64,000 bases of DNA from Siphonodentalium dalli (taxonomy: Eukaryota > Mollusca > Scaphopoda > Gadilida > Siphonodentaliidae): contig CP136067.1 of the NCBI GenBank assembly GCA_032622095.1, positions 129,843,990 to 129,907,989 of the forward strand, written 5' to 3'. This document shows positions 1-10,430 of this stretch, piece after piece. A model generated the notes under the pieces. The model did no database searches. It saw only the letters and a program-made list of their open reading frames with translations, and had not been told where the DNA came from. Each line of letters begins with the position of its first letter. The stretch's first letter is position 1. The position numbers were made by a program, and so were the translations under genes.

Positions 1-126
1 GACTCTGCTTATAAACAAATCCATGCACTTTTTGCAAGAAACTAAACAACAGTCGACCTGTGTTTTATCGGGCACAAAGCGTGTTTTGTGAATAATATCG
101 CATTCATGTCATCAGTATGCTATACT

Positions 127-476
127 ATTAGTATAGCTGAAGGGGTCACTCTCACCAAAAAAAGTGCTGAAGGGTACACAGGATTTTCAAAATGTGCTGA
201 AGGGTACATAGGGTTTGAAATGTCGTTCTAAAGGGAATTAAGTTTTCGTATCTGCCATGATTTCTGTTAGAGAATAATTGTTTACGTTCCAATGAATATT
301 AAAATGTACTGACAACAAACTGCTAATGCCCCATGGGCGCCAGACTTTCATAAACACAATTTAAGTAATGGTGTTCGTACCGATCACAAATCCTGTGTAC
401 CCTTCAGCACATTTTCAAACCCTGTGTACCCTTCAGCACTTTTTTTGGTGAGAGTGACCCCTTCAGCATTAGTATA
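127..476. mobile_element. 332-bp foldback MITE with 9-bp target duplication
   Basis: The element occupies 136-467 and is flanked by direct repeats ATTAGTATA at 127-135 and 468-476. Its ends are inverted copies of GCTGAAGGGGTCACTCTCAC, and the inverted arms run about 90 bp inward. Each arm carries two subterminal copies of a CTGAAGGGTACA motif. A 9-bp duplication with long, internally repetitive inverted arms fits Mutator/foldback-type elements. No coding sequence is seen. The termini nearly match those of the 5.36-kb element at 49506-54861. Confidence 0.85.
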
Positions 477-1081
477 TTCTTGAGGAAATTATCGTAATTT
501 GATAATGTTATTTGAACTCATTTCTAATTATAACCCACAAAGAAGACCACCCGTCCCTTTAAACTGGAGTGTCCATCAAGTGATAGAGATTCTCAGATTC
601 ACCCCTAAACTTTACCCGCTATTTTATACCACATATAATGCATCACTAATAAGAGATGGAATCATTCCCCTTCCACTGAGAATAATAAACTGTCAGTACA
701 GACGAAATCGAAATTAAGCATAGAACACACGTCGGTACCTAAATTGTCAGAAACAACATCAGAGTTTATTGGACGGGATAAGTTGATAAGTTTATCGATT
801 TTTTAAGTTTGTAATTTCCCGAGATATGTATAAATTTTGGCGGCCTGGCAAATATTCGTTAAGCCCACGGTCTCGAATCAAATTGCGCATGAAGATAGAT
901 AACTCTATAATCAAGTGGCTTTGTGTGTTAGATATTTGATCCGGCCAAATTTCGTTGAACAAAATGTTGATAAATAACACTTTTGGGCAATTTTATACTA
1001 TAGTTGACATTGGTTATAGCATTTGGCAATTAATTGATTCTGATAACTGAAGCGGAATTTAAAGAAATGTTACAATAGTAT
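477..1081. repeat. Low-complexity flank and a copy of repeat family C
   Basis: From 477 to about 780 nothing is recognisable beyond AT-rich sequence. About 781-1075 is a reverse-oriented partial copy of a dispersed repeat (family C here), recognised by shared blocks such as 'AACTCTAAAATCAAGTGG' and 'TATACCATAGTTGACAGTGG'. Other copies lie at 2308-2512, 3701-4050, 16791-17936 and 22250-22684. No coding potential is credible. Confidence 0.5.
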
Positions 1082-1502
1082 TACCCAGATAGCATTGCAT
1101 GGTTGGGTCAACGTAATTTTGCCCATTGTGTCAACGTTGGACGACATATACAACTAGAGCGTTGGGCCGATGTTGTTAACCAGACCAATTGGTTGGAATA
1201 ACGTTGTCCAAACAGAGGGACACCGTTGGAAACTATAAACCCCTTGTTGGCTTAATGTTGGAACAACGTTGGAACCTCAAACTAAATTGATTGGCATAAC
1301 GTTGGGCACGGTTGTGGAATATACTATATATGATTTGGGGGGGGGGGGTCCAATAATTCGTTCATACTTTAGTTATCACCATTGTTGGCCCAACGTATAC
1401 GTTATAATTCCAACGGTATAGGGAGGAATACGTTGGGCCAAGCAAGGGCGAACAACGCTAACCCAGCCAAACATAATGCCGATATCATTGGCCCAATGTA
1501 TT
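1082..1502. repeat. Degenerate array of AACGTTGG-type motifs
   Basis: This stretch holds many variants of CAACGTTGG and its complement, with irregular spacing and a G-run near the middle (about 1329-1341). The dyad-rich composition suggests a non-autonomous transposon with subterminal repeats, but no clear ends or target duplication could be set. The stretch from 1503 to 2300 has nothing recognisable. Confidence 0.45.
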
Positions 1503-2307
1503 CATAAACTATCTCGATCGGCCAATCTGCCTTCTATTCTCATGCACGCACCAGGACCCAAAGACTATTGAGAAGGTATTCAGTAAAGAGCCTCAACGAC
1601 TGGTTTATTATATTTTTATAGATCAAATCTCTTTTTTCATCAGGGTAAAACTGAATCCATCTTATTTGAAACCCACAAACGACTAAAAGCAGTAGAAATC
1701 TTCTCTGTAAAACAATTAAGGTGACCACACCATTATAATACAGGCGGACACAGTTAAATATCTTGGAATCACATGCACAATACAACAATCTAGATATATC
1801 TGGTGAACTCATGACAGTGACAGTTCTTAAAGATACATAATCATAATCGATTGTCATCATAGTTACAACAACAACAACAACATCGGAATTTCAACAAAAG
1901 CCGACATTGAGTTAGTTTATACCAATAAATACTCACAACAATACCAAGCAATCACGATATCACAGTTGCCGAAAAAGTCCTATAATAATGGGGTTTCTTG
2001 GCAGCTTATTAGGTGGATGGGCGAATGCATGTGGTTAACAACTTTCATATAATTATGGCGATTCCTAGATATATATAGTTCAAATTGGAATTCCCAACGC
2101 ATTTTATCACAATTGTAAGCACATATAGTATTCCCACCTGTATAACCAGCGTGGTGTCATATACATGTAACATGTCTATTAACATGAATAAAACCTAATT
2201 ACCGATACGTAACTATATATGTTAAAGAGTTTAGAGAAGTAACATGCATGGTTATCGATACACTATATATATAGGGTTGAAAATAAAACTCTTCTATTTC
2301 TACATAT

Positions 2308-2512
2308 ATATGTTCATCCGCAATTTGGTCCGAGACCAACGTCTTGACGAATATTTACCAGGCCGCCAAAAAAAATACATTTAAAAAATCGATATCTGAT
2401 CACTTTGCATGAGCTTTGGTTGATGGTTTCCTCGTCTCGAATCAAATATTTTCTACCCCCGGCGAAGCCAAAGAAATAGTAATTTGGCAGCGTTAATTCT
2501 GATTATACATCT
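2308..2512. repeat. Repeat family C, partial copy
   Basis: It shares the 'CATCCGCAATTTGGTC' and 'GATATCTGATCACT' blocks with the other family C copies. It is truncated at both sides and has no coding content. Confidence 0.5.
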
Positions 2513-2640
2513 TTAACCAGATACATTCACATGCATACAAGATTTAGTTTTGTAATTATTTTGTACCAGGGGCAAACCCTCAAATCAAGACATTAATTGA
2601 ATATTTTAAAGACTTTTAGATGTGATTTTATATGCATACT

Positions 2641-2980
2641 AGCAGGTGACCCGACTTCGTCCGGGCTTTGACCTTGAATTGACCATTTTGAAGGTCAAGG
2701 TCAGGTCGGAGTCACTATTTGACCCGTCCAAAACACTCCCCGGACAAAGTATCCCAAGGTATCACATTTCGTTGAAATCCGTCAGTTTTACCCGATTTGA
2801 CCTTGAAGTGACCATTTTGAAGGTCAAGGTAATGTCGGGGTAACGATTTGACCCGCCCAAAACACTCCCCGGAAAAAAATTACCCGTAGGTATCAAATTT
2901 CGTCGAAATCCGTCCAGCAGTTTTCCCGGCCATAGTTAACAGACAAACAAACAGACAGAAGTCGCAAATATATATATTAG
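2641..2980 (+). repeat. Dispersed repeat ending in CCGGCCATAGTTAACAGACA, resembling an RTE-type tail
   Basis: The segment contains two diverged copies of a unit of about 150 bp ('TTGACCTTGAA..GACCATTTTGAAGGTC'). It ends in an 'AAATCCGTCCAGCAGTTTTC' block followed by CAGACAAACAAACAGAC and (TA)n. This 3' organisation resembles tails of RTE-like retrotransposons in invertebrates, which is family-level knowledge rather than proof here. A second short copy of the tail lies at 3308-3385. No reverse transcriptase is present. Confidence 0.45.
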
Positions 2981-3700
2981 ATCCTTTGTGGGTACCCGTT
3001 TCAAGCTGAAGGTAACCTCGGGCGGAAAAACTGACCCGATGAAAATCTCCCCCATTTCTAGGAACCCCAAAGTACGAACAGACATAAGAATCACACAACA
3101 CGCGCATGTCTGGACACAGACACAACACGCTCATGTCTGGACAAATACGCTCTTTATCAACGACAATGCGGATACGAACGCTCTTTAACTATCACGCGAT
3201 TAACCCATGAATTTCCATTGCGGTGGTGGGGGAATGGAGAAGGAGTGGTATGATGTTCTCAGAAGCGGTGCGATGACACTTCATCCGTGATTTTACCCTT
3301 AGATAGGAAGTTTGGGCTCAATCCGTCCGGCAGTTTTCCCGGTCATAGCTAACACATGCACAGACAAACAGACAGTAAATAACCTAATAACCTAATAAAT
3401 CTAATCTTATATATTATCTAATCTAATTTGTTCTTGGTGTTTGCCGGTGGCGGTCAGGAACCGATAAGCCAAGAGCTCTAATATGTTAAAGGACTCAATC
3501 CATTCGAATGCTTTACATTCATACACAAAGAAACTCGAGCAAACGAATACATACAAATGGACATGCTGGATGAAATCGAATGACCGGTACATAGCCCTGA
3601 CCGTTTGAGCAGCAGTTTTTGTTGATAAAGCCTCTCGGCTGGACATCTGGGATATCGCGCGGTGAAGGTGAACTCCAGCCAGCAACAACATTTTTTAAAA
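2981..3700. other. No gene recognised; short tandem units
   Basis: About 3100-3150 holds a repeated 'ACACGC.CATGTCTGGACA' unit (two copies), and 3308-3385 holds the second GTCCGGCAGTTTTCCCGG tail. The rest is unremarkable. The open frames on both strands look like chance. Confidence 0.4.
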
Positions 3701-4075
3701 TGCCGCTTCGGTTATCAGAATCGATTAATTGCTCAAAACAATGCTAACCACGGTCAACTATATAGTAGGTCAACTATAGTATAAATGTTATTTATCAACA
3801 TTTTGTTGACACAGAAAAGCCACTTGATTTTAGAGTTATCCATCTTCATCCGCAATTTGGTCCGAGACCACCTTCTCTTCGACTCTTTACTGGGCCACTA
3901 GAAAAGTGTCGGTGGTGAAAAATAATAGATATTAAAATTCGGTACCGTATCTGATCACTCTGAGCTTTGATGGGTGGGTTCCTCGACTCGATTCAAGTAT
4001 TGTTTACCCTCCGAAGCCAAGTAAATAGTAATTTGCGAGCGTTAATTCGGATTAGGCCAAAACAAAAAAATTCTC
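3701..4075. repeat. Repeat family C copy followed by a GGCC-type element end
   Basis: About 3701-4050 is a forward copy of family C. At about 4051 the sequence TTAGGCCAAAACAAAAAA begins, which matches the terminal motif of the Harbinger-like elements at 19730, 27559 and 29251. The other end of this element was not found, so it is probably truncated. Confidence 0.45.
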
Positions 4076-4203
4076 TGTTTCCGATAACATTGTACAAATT
4101 TTCCAGACAGGCAGGCAGGCAGGGATTTTTTTTCGATAGTTCGATAGATGACCTGTTTCGTACAATCACATCGGAACTAAAAAATCCATTGATTTGAGCC
4201 GCC

Positions 4204-5826
4204 AACATATATGGCAAGCCAAACCGATATTTAATATTAATTTTACTTAAGTAAAATAAAATTACACTTTATTTTACTTAAGTGAAATAAAATGTCAATT
4301 TATTTCACTTAAGTGAAATAACGGTCATTTTTTATTTTACTTAAGTAAAAAAGAATTTTACTTAAGTAAAATTAACCATGTTTTAACTTAAGTAGAATTC
4401 TTTTTTACTTAAGTAAAATAAAAAATGACCTTTATTCTACTTAAGTAAAAAAGAATTCTACTTAAGTAAAATAATGCGTTAATTTTACTTAAGTAAAATA
4501 AATGACATCTATGGATGACCGGTAGATGGCGTTTATTTCACTTAAGTGAAATAAAGCGCCCACTATGGGAGTCATCTTGCAAACTAACAATTGCTCCCTT
4601 GGCACGTGCGCCGGGAGTGCTGTTTCATGTTCGTGAGAAAGTTATCTCCCGTTGTGTATTATGAGTGCATTTGAGCAACCCAGGCTACAGTCGTAGCCGG
4701 CTAGGCATGCGCAGTAGAAAGCTACAGAAAGCTGCAGCCGGCCACAGCTGGTGGTCACTAACTATTGTACCGCAACTCCGAACTTGGAATGTCGGCATAA
4801 TGTTGGCATTATGCATGTTGCAATATTAATTCACAAATGGCCTCGCTCGCTGCAGCAAGTACATTTGAAGCAATTAACACTCGTACTAAGTCCATGCCTC
4901 CATAAATCTGATATTTAAAAGAGTATGATATGTGATTATATCTTGTTCTCAGCACAATAAGCATCAAACACAAACGCATCACACATTTTAGCAGTTTTCT
5001 CTGATTATTGCGGTAATGGCAGTGGGTGTGGAATGTTCTCAATTTTATTGCATGAGGTTGGTGCTAATCTCATTCTGTCATCTATATATCATGAAACACT
5101 GCTGTCCTTATAACAAGATCACATGTGGTTTGGTGGGATTTGGCGTTGGTCTCTAAACTGATTGGGGGAAATCATTAATAACTCTTAACACCTGGTTGCA
5201 CTTTATTTTACTTAAGTAAACTAAATGACATATATCGATGACCGGTAGATGGCGTTTATTTCACTTAAGTGAAATAAACCCAAATGTTCATTTATTTTAC
5301 TTAAGTAAAAAAAGAATTTTACTTAAGTTAAATAAAAACTGTGTTTTATTTCACTTAAGTCAAATTCTTTTTTACTTAAGTAAAATAAAAAAGGGCGTAA
5401 CATAATGTAATTTTATTTCACTTAAGTAAAATTAGTGTGCGTTTTAATTTTACTTAAGTAATATAAAATGTCATTTTATTTTACTTTATAAGTAAAATAA
5501 AGTGTCATTTTATTTTACTTAAGTAAAATAAAACCATGTAGATGGCGCTTTATTTCACTTAAGTAAAATAAAATGACACTTTATTTTACTTAAGTAAAAT
5601 AAAATGTCATTTTATTTCACTTAAGTGAAATAAAGCACAGTTACTGGATATTCTTATATATAAGGATACCGATTTCTAAACTCGATTAAAACCTTATTTT
5701 TGGGACTTAATGTCCAGTAACTGTGAATAAAGTGTCATTTTATTTAACTTAAGTGAAATAAAGTGTCATTTTATTTTACTTAAGTAAAATTAATATAAAA
5801 TAGCGGTTTGGCTTGCCATAAACATA
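4204..5826. mobile_element. 1.6-kb foldback element built of TACTTAAGTA dyad arrays
   Basis: The element spans 4210-5820 with terminal inverted repeats TATGGCAAGCCAAACCG and a likely 6-bp duplication AACATA (4204-4209 and 5821-5826). Inside each end lies an array of self-complementary units, mostly ATTTTACTTAAGTAAAAT or TTTCACTTAAGTGAAA, separated by short AATGTCAT-like linkers. A core of about 600 bp (4561-5190) has no recognisable gene. A 90-bp MITE sits inside the right array (5636-5725). No transposase is seen, so it is presumably non-autonomous. Confidence 0.75.
5629..5732. mobile_element. 90-bp MITE with 7-bp duplication, nested in the dyad array
   Basis: The ends are CACAGTTACTGGA and its complement (5636-5725), with AATAAAG on both sides (5629-5635, 5726-5732). 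The interior block GACTTAATGTCC and the 'AAACTCGATTAAAACC' block match the MITE at 6582-6757. AATAAAG also occurs in the host array, so the duplication is supported mainly by agreement with that second copy. Confidence 0.7.
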
Positions 5827-6205
5827 ATCCTAACAATAACAATTAGCACAATTAACGGACCGGCGACTGACTCGAAAACTATTCTATCTTTTTTCGGCTC
5901 TCTCCGACTACAACTTTTAGTGATCTGCAGAAAGAAAATGTCGATAAAAGTTGAAATATATGCTTACGAATTATCTGTTTAATTGTTGCATTTGTAATTG
6001 GCATAAAAATAAACATTATTGACATTATATTAACGACAATAAACAAAATTGAAATTCCCACTACACCTTGATCTCAGCTCGGATTACAACTTTTAGTGTG
6101 TACCTCTTTAATGCAGTGTATGAAATTCGCCGAGTACGTTTGTGCAGAAAACCCGGAAGTAATCTTCTGCCTTCAAGTTCAAGAACATCAACCTCTTTGT
6201 ATGTC
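5827..6205 (+). promoter_or_regulatory. FMC1: Probable FMC1 upstream and 5' leader region
   Basis: This stretch lies between the dyad-array element and the FMC1 start codon. No TATA box or initiator can be placed with confidence. An ATG at 6201 opens a two-codon frame (ATG TCA TGA) whose stop overlaps the FMC1 ATG at 6206, so if it lies in the leader it is a minimal upstream ORF. Promoter assignment is from position only. Confidence 0.4.
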
Positions 6206-6268
6206 ATGAGTGTTTCTGTGCGTCTTTACAGGAACTTGTTGCACGAGCTGAGATCTGCATATAGAAAG
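6206..6268 (+). CDS. FMC1: FMC1 exon 1 (F1-ATPase assembly factor, LYR family)
   Basis: Formation of mitochondrial complex V assembly factor 1 is a small matrix protein that helps the ATP12-type chaperone assemble the F1 part of ATP synthase. This exon encodes the first 21 residues and contains the RLYRNLLHELR motif, the leucine-tyrosine-arginine signature of the family, corresponding to FRGLLRELR in the vertebrate protein. It ends in phase 0 at AAG followed by the donor GTGTAC. With 8184-8336 and 12412-12507 it gives a 103-residue protein, close to the usual length of about 110. The ATG at 6206 is chosen because the one at 6201 stops after two codons. The gene converges on RPL23. Identification rests on recognised similarity across all three exons. 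Confidence 0.85.
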
Positions 6269-6574
6269 GTGTACATATTTATATATATCATAAACACTAG
6301 GCCAACATCAGTCAGGGAGCCTGCTGCAGTGCTGTGTTCTATTTGCACAATCGCGTACGAAAGGTTTGATGCCCCAGATTTGGAAGCGGGGTAACGTCGC
6401 AAGAGCTATACTCTGACCTTGACATCAGTTAACGGTATACTAGTATAGCGCGCATCTATACTCACAAATCGATTCCACCCACCCGTATGTGCAATTTCAC
6501 TTATATATCAAGATGGTCCGCCCACTTTGGTGTCTTAAAAACCACCCGAAAGAGATCCGTCAATTACTGAATTA

Positions 6575-6764
6575 GTTGAATCACAGTTACTGGACATTAT
6601 GTCATTAAGTCCCAAAAATAAGGTTTTAATCGAGTTTAGAAATCGGTATCCTTATAACATATCGTTATAACTTATATAAAGATACCGATTTCTAAACTCG
6701 ATTAAAACCTTATTTTTGGGACTTAATGACATAATGTCCAGTAACTCACTAACTGTGGTTGAAT
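6575..6764. mobile_element. 176-bp MITE with 7-bp duplication in FMC1 intron 1
   Basis: The element at 6582-6757 has long inverted arms beginning CACAGTTACTGGACATTATG and is flanked by GTTGAAT on both sides (6575-6581, 6758-6764). The arms carry 'AATCGAGTTTAGAAATCGG' and its complement. It is the fuller version of the 5636-5725 copy. The right arm has a small insertion (CACTAA) near its end. It is non-coding. Confidence 0.85.
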
Positions 6765-8183
6765 ATAACGTGAAATTCGGTGAATGCCAATTTGGGGTGA
6801 AGGTCAGAGTATAGATCTTGCGACGTACCCCGCTACCCCCAGATTTGTTACACCCCAGGAACATTCAAAGAAAAAAAAAGGATTTCTTAAGTTCCGCATT
6901 CCTGGCATTTAGGAGCCAGAGACCCCACAAAAACCCCAAAAATGTCTTCTATTTGTACTTTTGACTTTGAGTACAAACAAAGCTGATTTTGGAATACCAG
7001 TGACCTCGACCCACTATGACTTCGACCCATAGTGATTTCGACCCGATATGGTGATCTCGACCCGTTATATGTTTTTTTGAAGGAGTGACCTGCCAAAAAA
7101 CACTGGAGAGTTGGAAAATCCTATACATGTACTAATCCCTCGATATGTGTCAGTACAAAACATGGGTGGGGTTCAATGTGGGGGGGGGAGGTGATGTGGT
7201 ATAATAACCGAACAGTGCCGCAACTCCACCACAGTGACTGTTTCCATACCACATCACCTCCATATCACTTCACTGTACCGATAAAGCGTTTATTATGCGA
7301 CACATTTTTGGTTTGAACATCCCATGTCACAAAGGGCAAAACTACTTCGTTACACCGTCCCATGTCATCACCCGGGCAAAAGTACTCCATTGAACATTCC
7401 CAGTCATCACCCAAAACTCCCAATTTAAGGCCAAGGTCGAGGAACTATTTTTGTTGAATTTTGGGGTGATTCACACAAACACGTAATAATACAAAACAAA
7501 TCTTTCGTAATAAGTCTTAACAGTTTAATTTTCGAACAAAAACATGTTCTGATAAATAGTTCCCAACTTCCGGTGACCTAATTTCACGGGATACTGATAC
7601 GGAATTCAAAGGATACTGATATGGAATTCATAGAATACCGATACGGCTCACGACCAGACAAGCGTTTTCCGACTGCTCGGAATTTATCGCCAAACAATAG
7701 TGGTATTTGTAAAGGATTAGTGGTAGTCATATAATACAGTCCAATACCGGTAGCTTCTAATGAAAATAGTAACTTTAACTATTGCCTCACAGAAATTACA
7801 TAGTTCATTGTTATCAATGATAGCTTACTACATGCAAGTCACAAAGTCATATTGAATGATAATATGAGAATAACTGGCCATTAGATTTTGAGATAAAAAC
7901 AGTTCATCTGCTAGGGTCGATTTAATGTTTTAAATTTGTCTACCATTTTGCTGCACCGGGTAGATATTTTATAGCATTCTTAACCAATATATGTTGTTTC
8001 CATTGTAAATAATTGGTTAGCAAAAATTTGAAAATCGCATCGCAAGGTAAGAAAAACTCGGGAGGATGGGGGTTGCTAGATAGAGCAACAGTGACTATTG
8101 CCAACCTACTGCTACAAATTTCCTTATTTCTGATTTTGTTCAGTGTCAATTTAATATTCATTTATTGATCTGGCATATTGCAG
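6765..8183. other. Rest of FMC1 intron 1 with small repeats
   Basis: Within this part of the intron: 6999-7062 has four spaced copies of a TCGACCC-containing unit; 7188-7260 is an inverted repeat with arms GAGGTGATGTGGTAT; 7590-7645 has three copies of a GGATACTGATACGGAATTC-like unit. Nothing else is recognisable. The intron ends in TATTGCAG at 8183. Confidence 0.5.
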
Positions 8184-8336
8184 GACAAATGGAAAGCATC
8201 AGCATCATATATCTACATCAACAGTCTCTACAAGCAGAATGGGATAACAACTGAAAAAATATGTAGAGAAAAGAGTGAAATGGAACACATGGCTGACACT
8301 TACCTTTGCTTCTTGTCCAGTGTGAGGAAAGGAAAG
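8184..8336 (+). CDS. FMC1: FMC1 exon 2
   Basis: This exon of 51 codons (phase 0 at both ends) follows acceptor ATATTGCAG and precedes donor GTAACT. It encodes the central helical part of the LYR protein, including TTEKICREK and DTYLCFLSSVRKGK. These align with TSEKLCRAQ and ATYLCLLRSIRKH of the vertebrate protein. There are no internal stops. Reading runs straight from exon 1 and into exon 3. Confidence 0.88.
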
Positions 8337-8376
8337 GTAACTAGACCTGGCCTCAAAATATGGTGCTGGGTAATTT

Positions 8377-8813
8377 TGCGAAAACCCTGTGCCAATGCAT
8401 TCTCTTATATATGCGAGTCGACCATAGGTCGCCTCGCATATATAAGAGAATGCATTGGCCTAACAAATTTGATATTATTTTTTATTGTTAAAAAATGTAA
8501 GAAAAAAATGATAAAAAAATTGTCAACGAATATAAGAAAAAATTATAAAAATTTATAAAGAATGTAAGAGAAAATGATAAAAAATGATAAAATTGTTAAA
8601 GAATGTAAGAAAAAATTATAAAATTTGTACAGAATATAAGAAAATTTGTTAAAAAATGTAATAAAAATTGATAAAAATGATAAAAAATTGTTAGGCCAAT
8701 GCATTCTCTTATATATGCGAGGCGACCTATGGTCGACTTGCATAAATAAGAGAATGCATTGGCACAGGGTCTTTAATGTTGCACGAGCACAGCTTCCGTC
8801 ATGAAAGGGTTAA
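8377..8813. mobile_element. piggyBac-like MITE with two self-palindromic ends (FMC1 intron 2)
   Basis: Two copies of an approximately 70-bp perfect-type palindrome (AATGCATTCTCTTATATATG...complement) at 8391-8459 and 8695-8764 flank an AT-rich centre rich in AAAAATGATAAAAA units. The right end GTCATGAAAGGG abuts TTAA (8810-8813), as in the complete copy at 19075-19309. The left TTAA end is missing, so this copy is 5' truncated or rearranged. Confidence 0.65.
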
Positions 8814-8919
8814 TAGTTATAGACATCGCAGGGAGTTGCTCACTTCAGGCATCAAAATATGGTGCTGGACATTTGCAGAATATGGTCCCCAAAAGATTAA
8901 TTAAGTGACGCTACCCCGC

Positions 8920-9230
8920 ACAGTGGGCTTGCATCACCAAATTCATCATCTGGGGACCTCATCTGCTATGTGAGACCTAGACTTGGATTTAAGTTCCCAG
9001 ATGGTGAATATTATGATGTTGTGATGTGCACCCAATTGAGCACCTCGATTATGCAATGTGTCGCCCGCCAATTTGGAGATATAGAGAAACTATTAAAACT
9101 AAAAAAGAAAATAAACTTTTCAAAGAAGTTTGTAAAGAAACTTAATACAGTAATGCTCTAAGTAAGTAGACTCCTTAACCACAGCATAATTATGGTCGGA
9201 AACATTGCTTGTTGGCATTCATCGGAAAGC

Positions 9231-9261
<31 letters not shown>

Positions 9262-10430
9262 CTTTCCGATGAATGGCAACAAGCCATATTTCCGACTAAA
9301 TCCTGAAAGTTACCCATAATTATGCTGTGGTTAAGGAGTCGATTACTTAGAGCATTACTGTAACTTGTTAATTTGATAATAAAGATACTTTCCATACAAG
9401 ATAAGGCCTATGTAGAATGAGGACCCCAGAGGGTGAATTTAGTGATGCTACCCGGCACACCATGCTAGCGTCATCAAATTCACCCTCTGGGAACCTCATT
9501 CTGTTGAGGCCTCAATTTCTATGGGAGTGCTAGGATCAGATTGAAATTCCCCAGTTGATGTTGGTGATGTTCACCCAATAGTCACCTTGGTTATGCATTT
9601 ATCAAAACTAAACAGAAGGGGAAAAGTAACTAAAAGTAATGTTAAATCGAGACTATAGAAACTGCCCAATAGATGAGGCAGTGTACGGGGTAGCATTACT
9701 AAAGTCACCCACTGGGGGACCTCATTCTGCAAATAACAGATACACTATTTCAAGGCTTGGCTTAAGAGCCTACATATCTGACTCGATCACCATGAGACTG
9801 CACAAGTTTTTCATGAGGTTCATGATGGGAGCTGCATCATTAAAGACGCTGTGCCAGTGCATTCTCTTATATATGTGAATCTCACATAAGAGAATACATT
9901 GGCCTAACAAGATTTACCCTGCCTTATTGTAAGATGGCAATGACATTTCCAAGCATGAGTTTAGTGTCTGTCATTTGCAGAATAAGGTCCCCAGAGGTGG
10001 GCTATCGTCACTCAATTCACACTCTGGGGACTGGGTTCTGCTTAGGCCTCATCTTCTCTAAAAAGTTTCTTTATTATCAAATTTCTATAACAATTTTTTG
10101 ACATAGATTCTTTTTTAGTTTAGTTTCTCTATATCCCCAAATTGGCAGACAACACATTGCATAATCGAGGTTCCCAATGAGTGTACATCACAATATTCAC
10201 CATGTGGAAACTTCAATCTGAGTCTGTGTCTCCCATTGCAGATGAGGATATGCAGAATGAGGTCCCAAGAGGGTGAATTTGGTGATGCTAGCCCACTGTG
10301 CGGGATAGCAGTCATAGTCGACGTTCACCCAGACTGGCGGGATAGCATCACTAAATTCACCATTTGGGGACCTCATTCTGCAAATGATAGACACACGAAA
10401 CTCAGGCTTGGAAATTTGGTTGGAGGTTAG
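8920..10430. repeat. Cluster of palindromic repeat family A in FMC1 intron 2
   Basis: Several partial copies of a repeat whose hallmark is the inverted pair CCCCAGAGGGTGAATTTAGT / ACTAAATTCACCCTCTGGGG, joined to GAATGAGGTCC and GGACCTCATTC arms. Copies are at about 8920-9147 (resuming 9363-9425), 9416-9530, 9640-9760, 9945-10065 and 10250-10400. Longer flanking blocks (TATATCCCCAAATTGGCAGA, CATAATCGAGGTTCCCAATG) belong to the same family. Open frames here are artefacts of the repeat. A half copy of the TTAA-type palindrome lies at 9842-9905. Confidence 0.7.
9146..9362. mobile_element. 213-bp TA-duplicating MITE with a poly-G apex
   Basis: The element 9148-9360 begins CAGTAATGCTCTAAGTA and ends with its complement, flanked by TA dinucleotides (9146-9147 and 9361-9362). 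It splits a family A copy. The centre of the palindrome is a run of 25 G (9235-9259). A second member is at 43295-43464. CAGT ends with TA duplication fit Tc1/mariner-type MITEs. Confidence 0.8.

Noticed and set aside
4210-5820. CRISPR-like array
   Set aside because: Regular palindromic units occur, but the spacers are short AT-rich linkers rather than unique spacers, and the DNA is eukaryotic.
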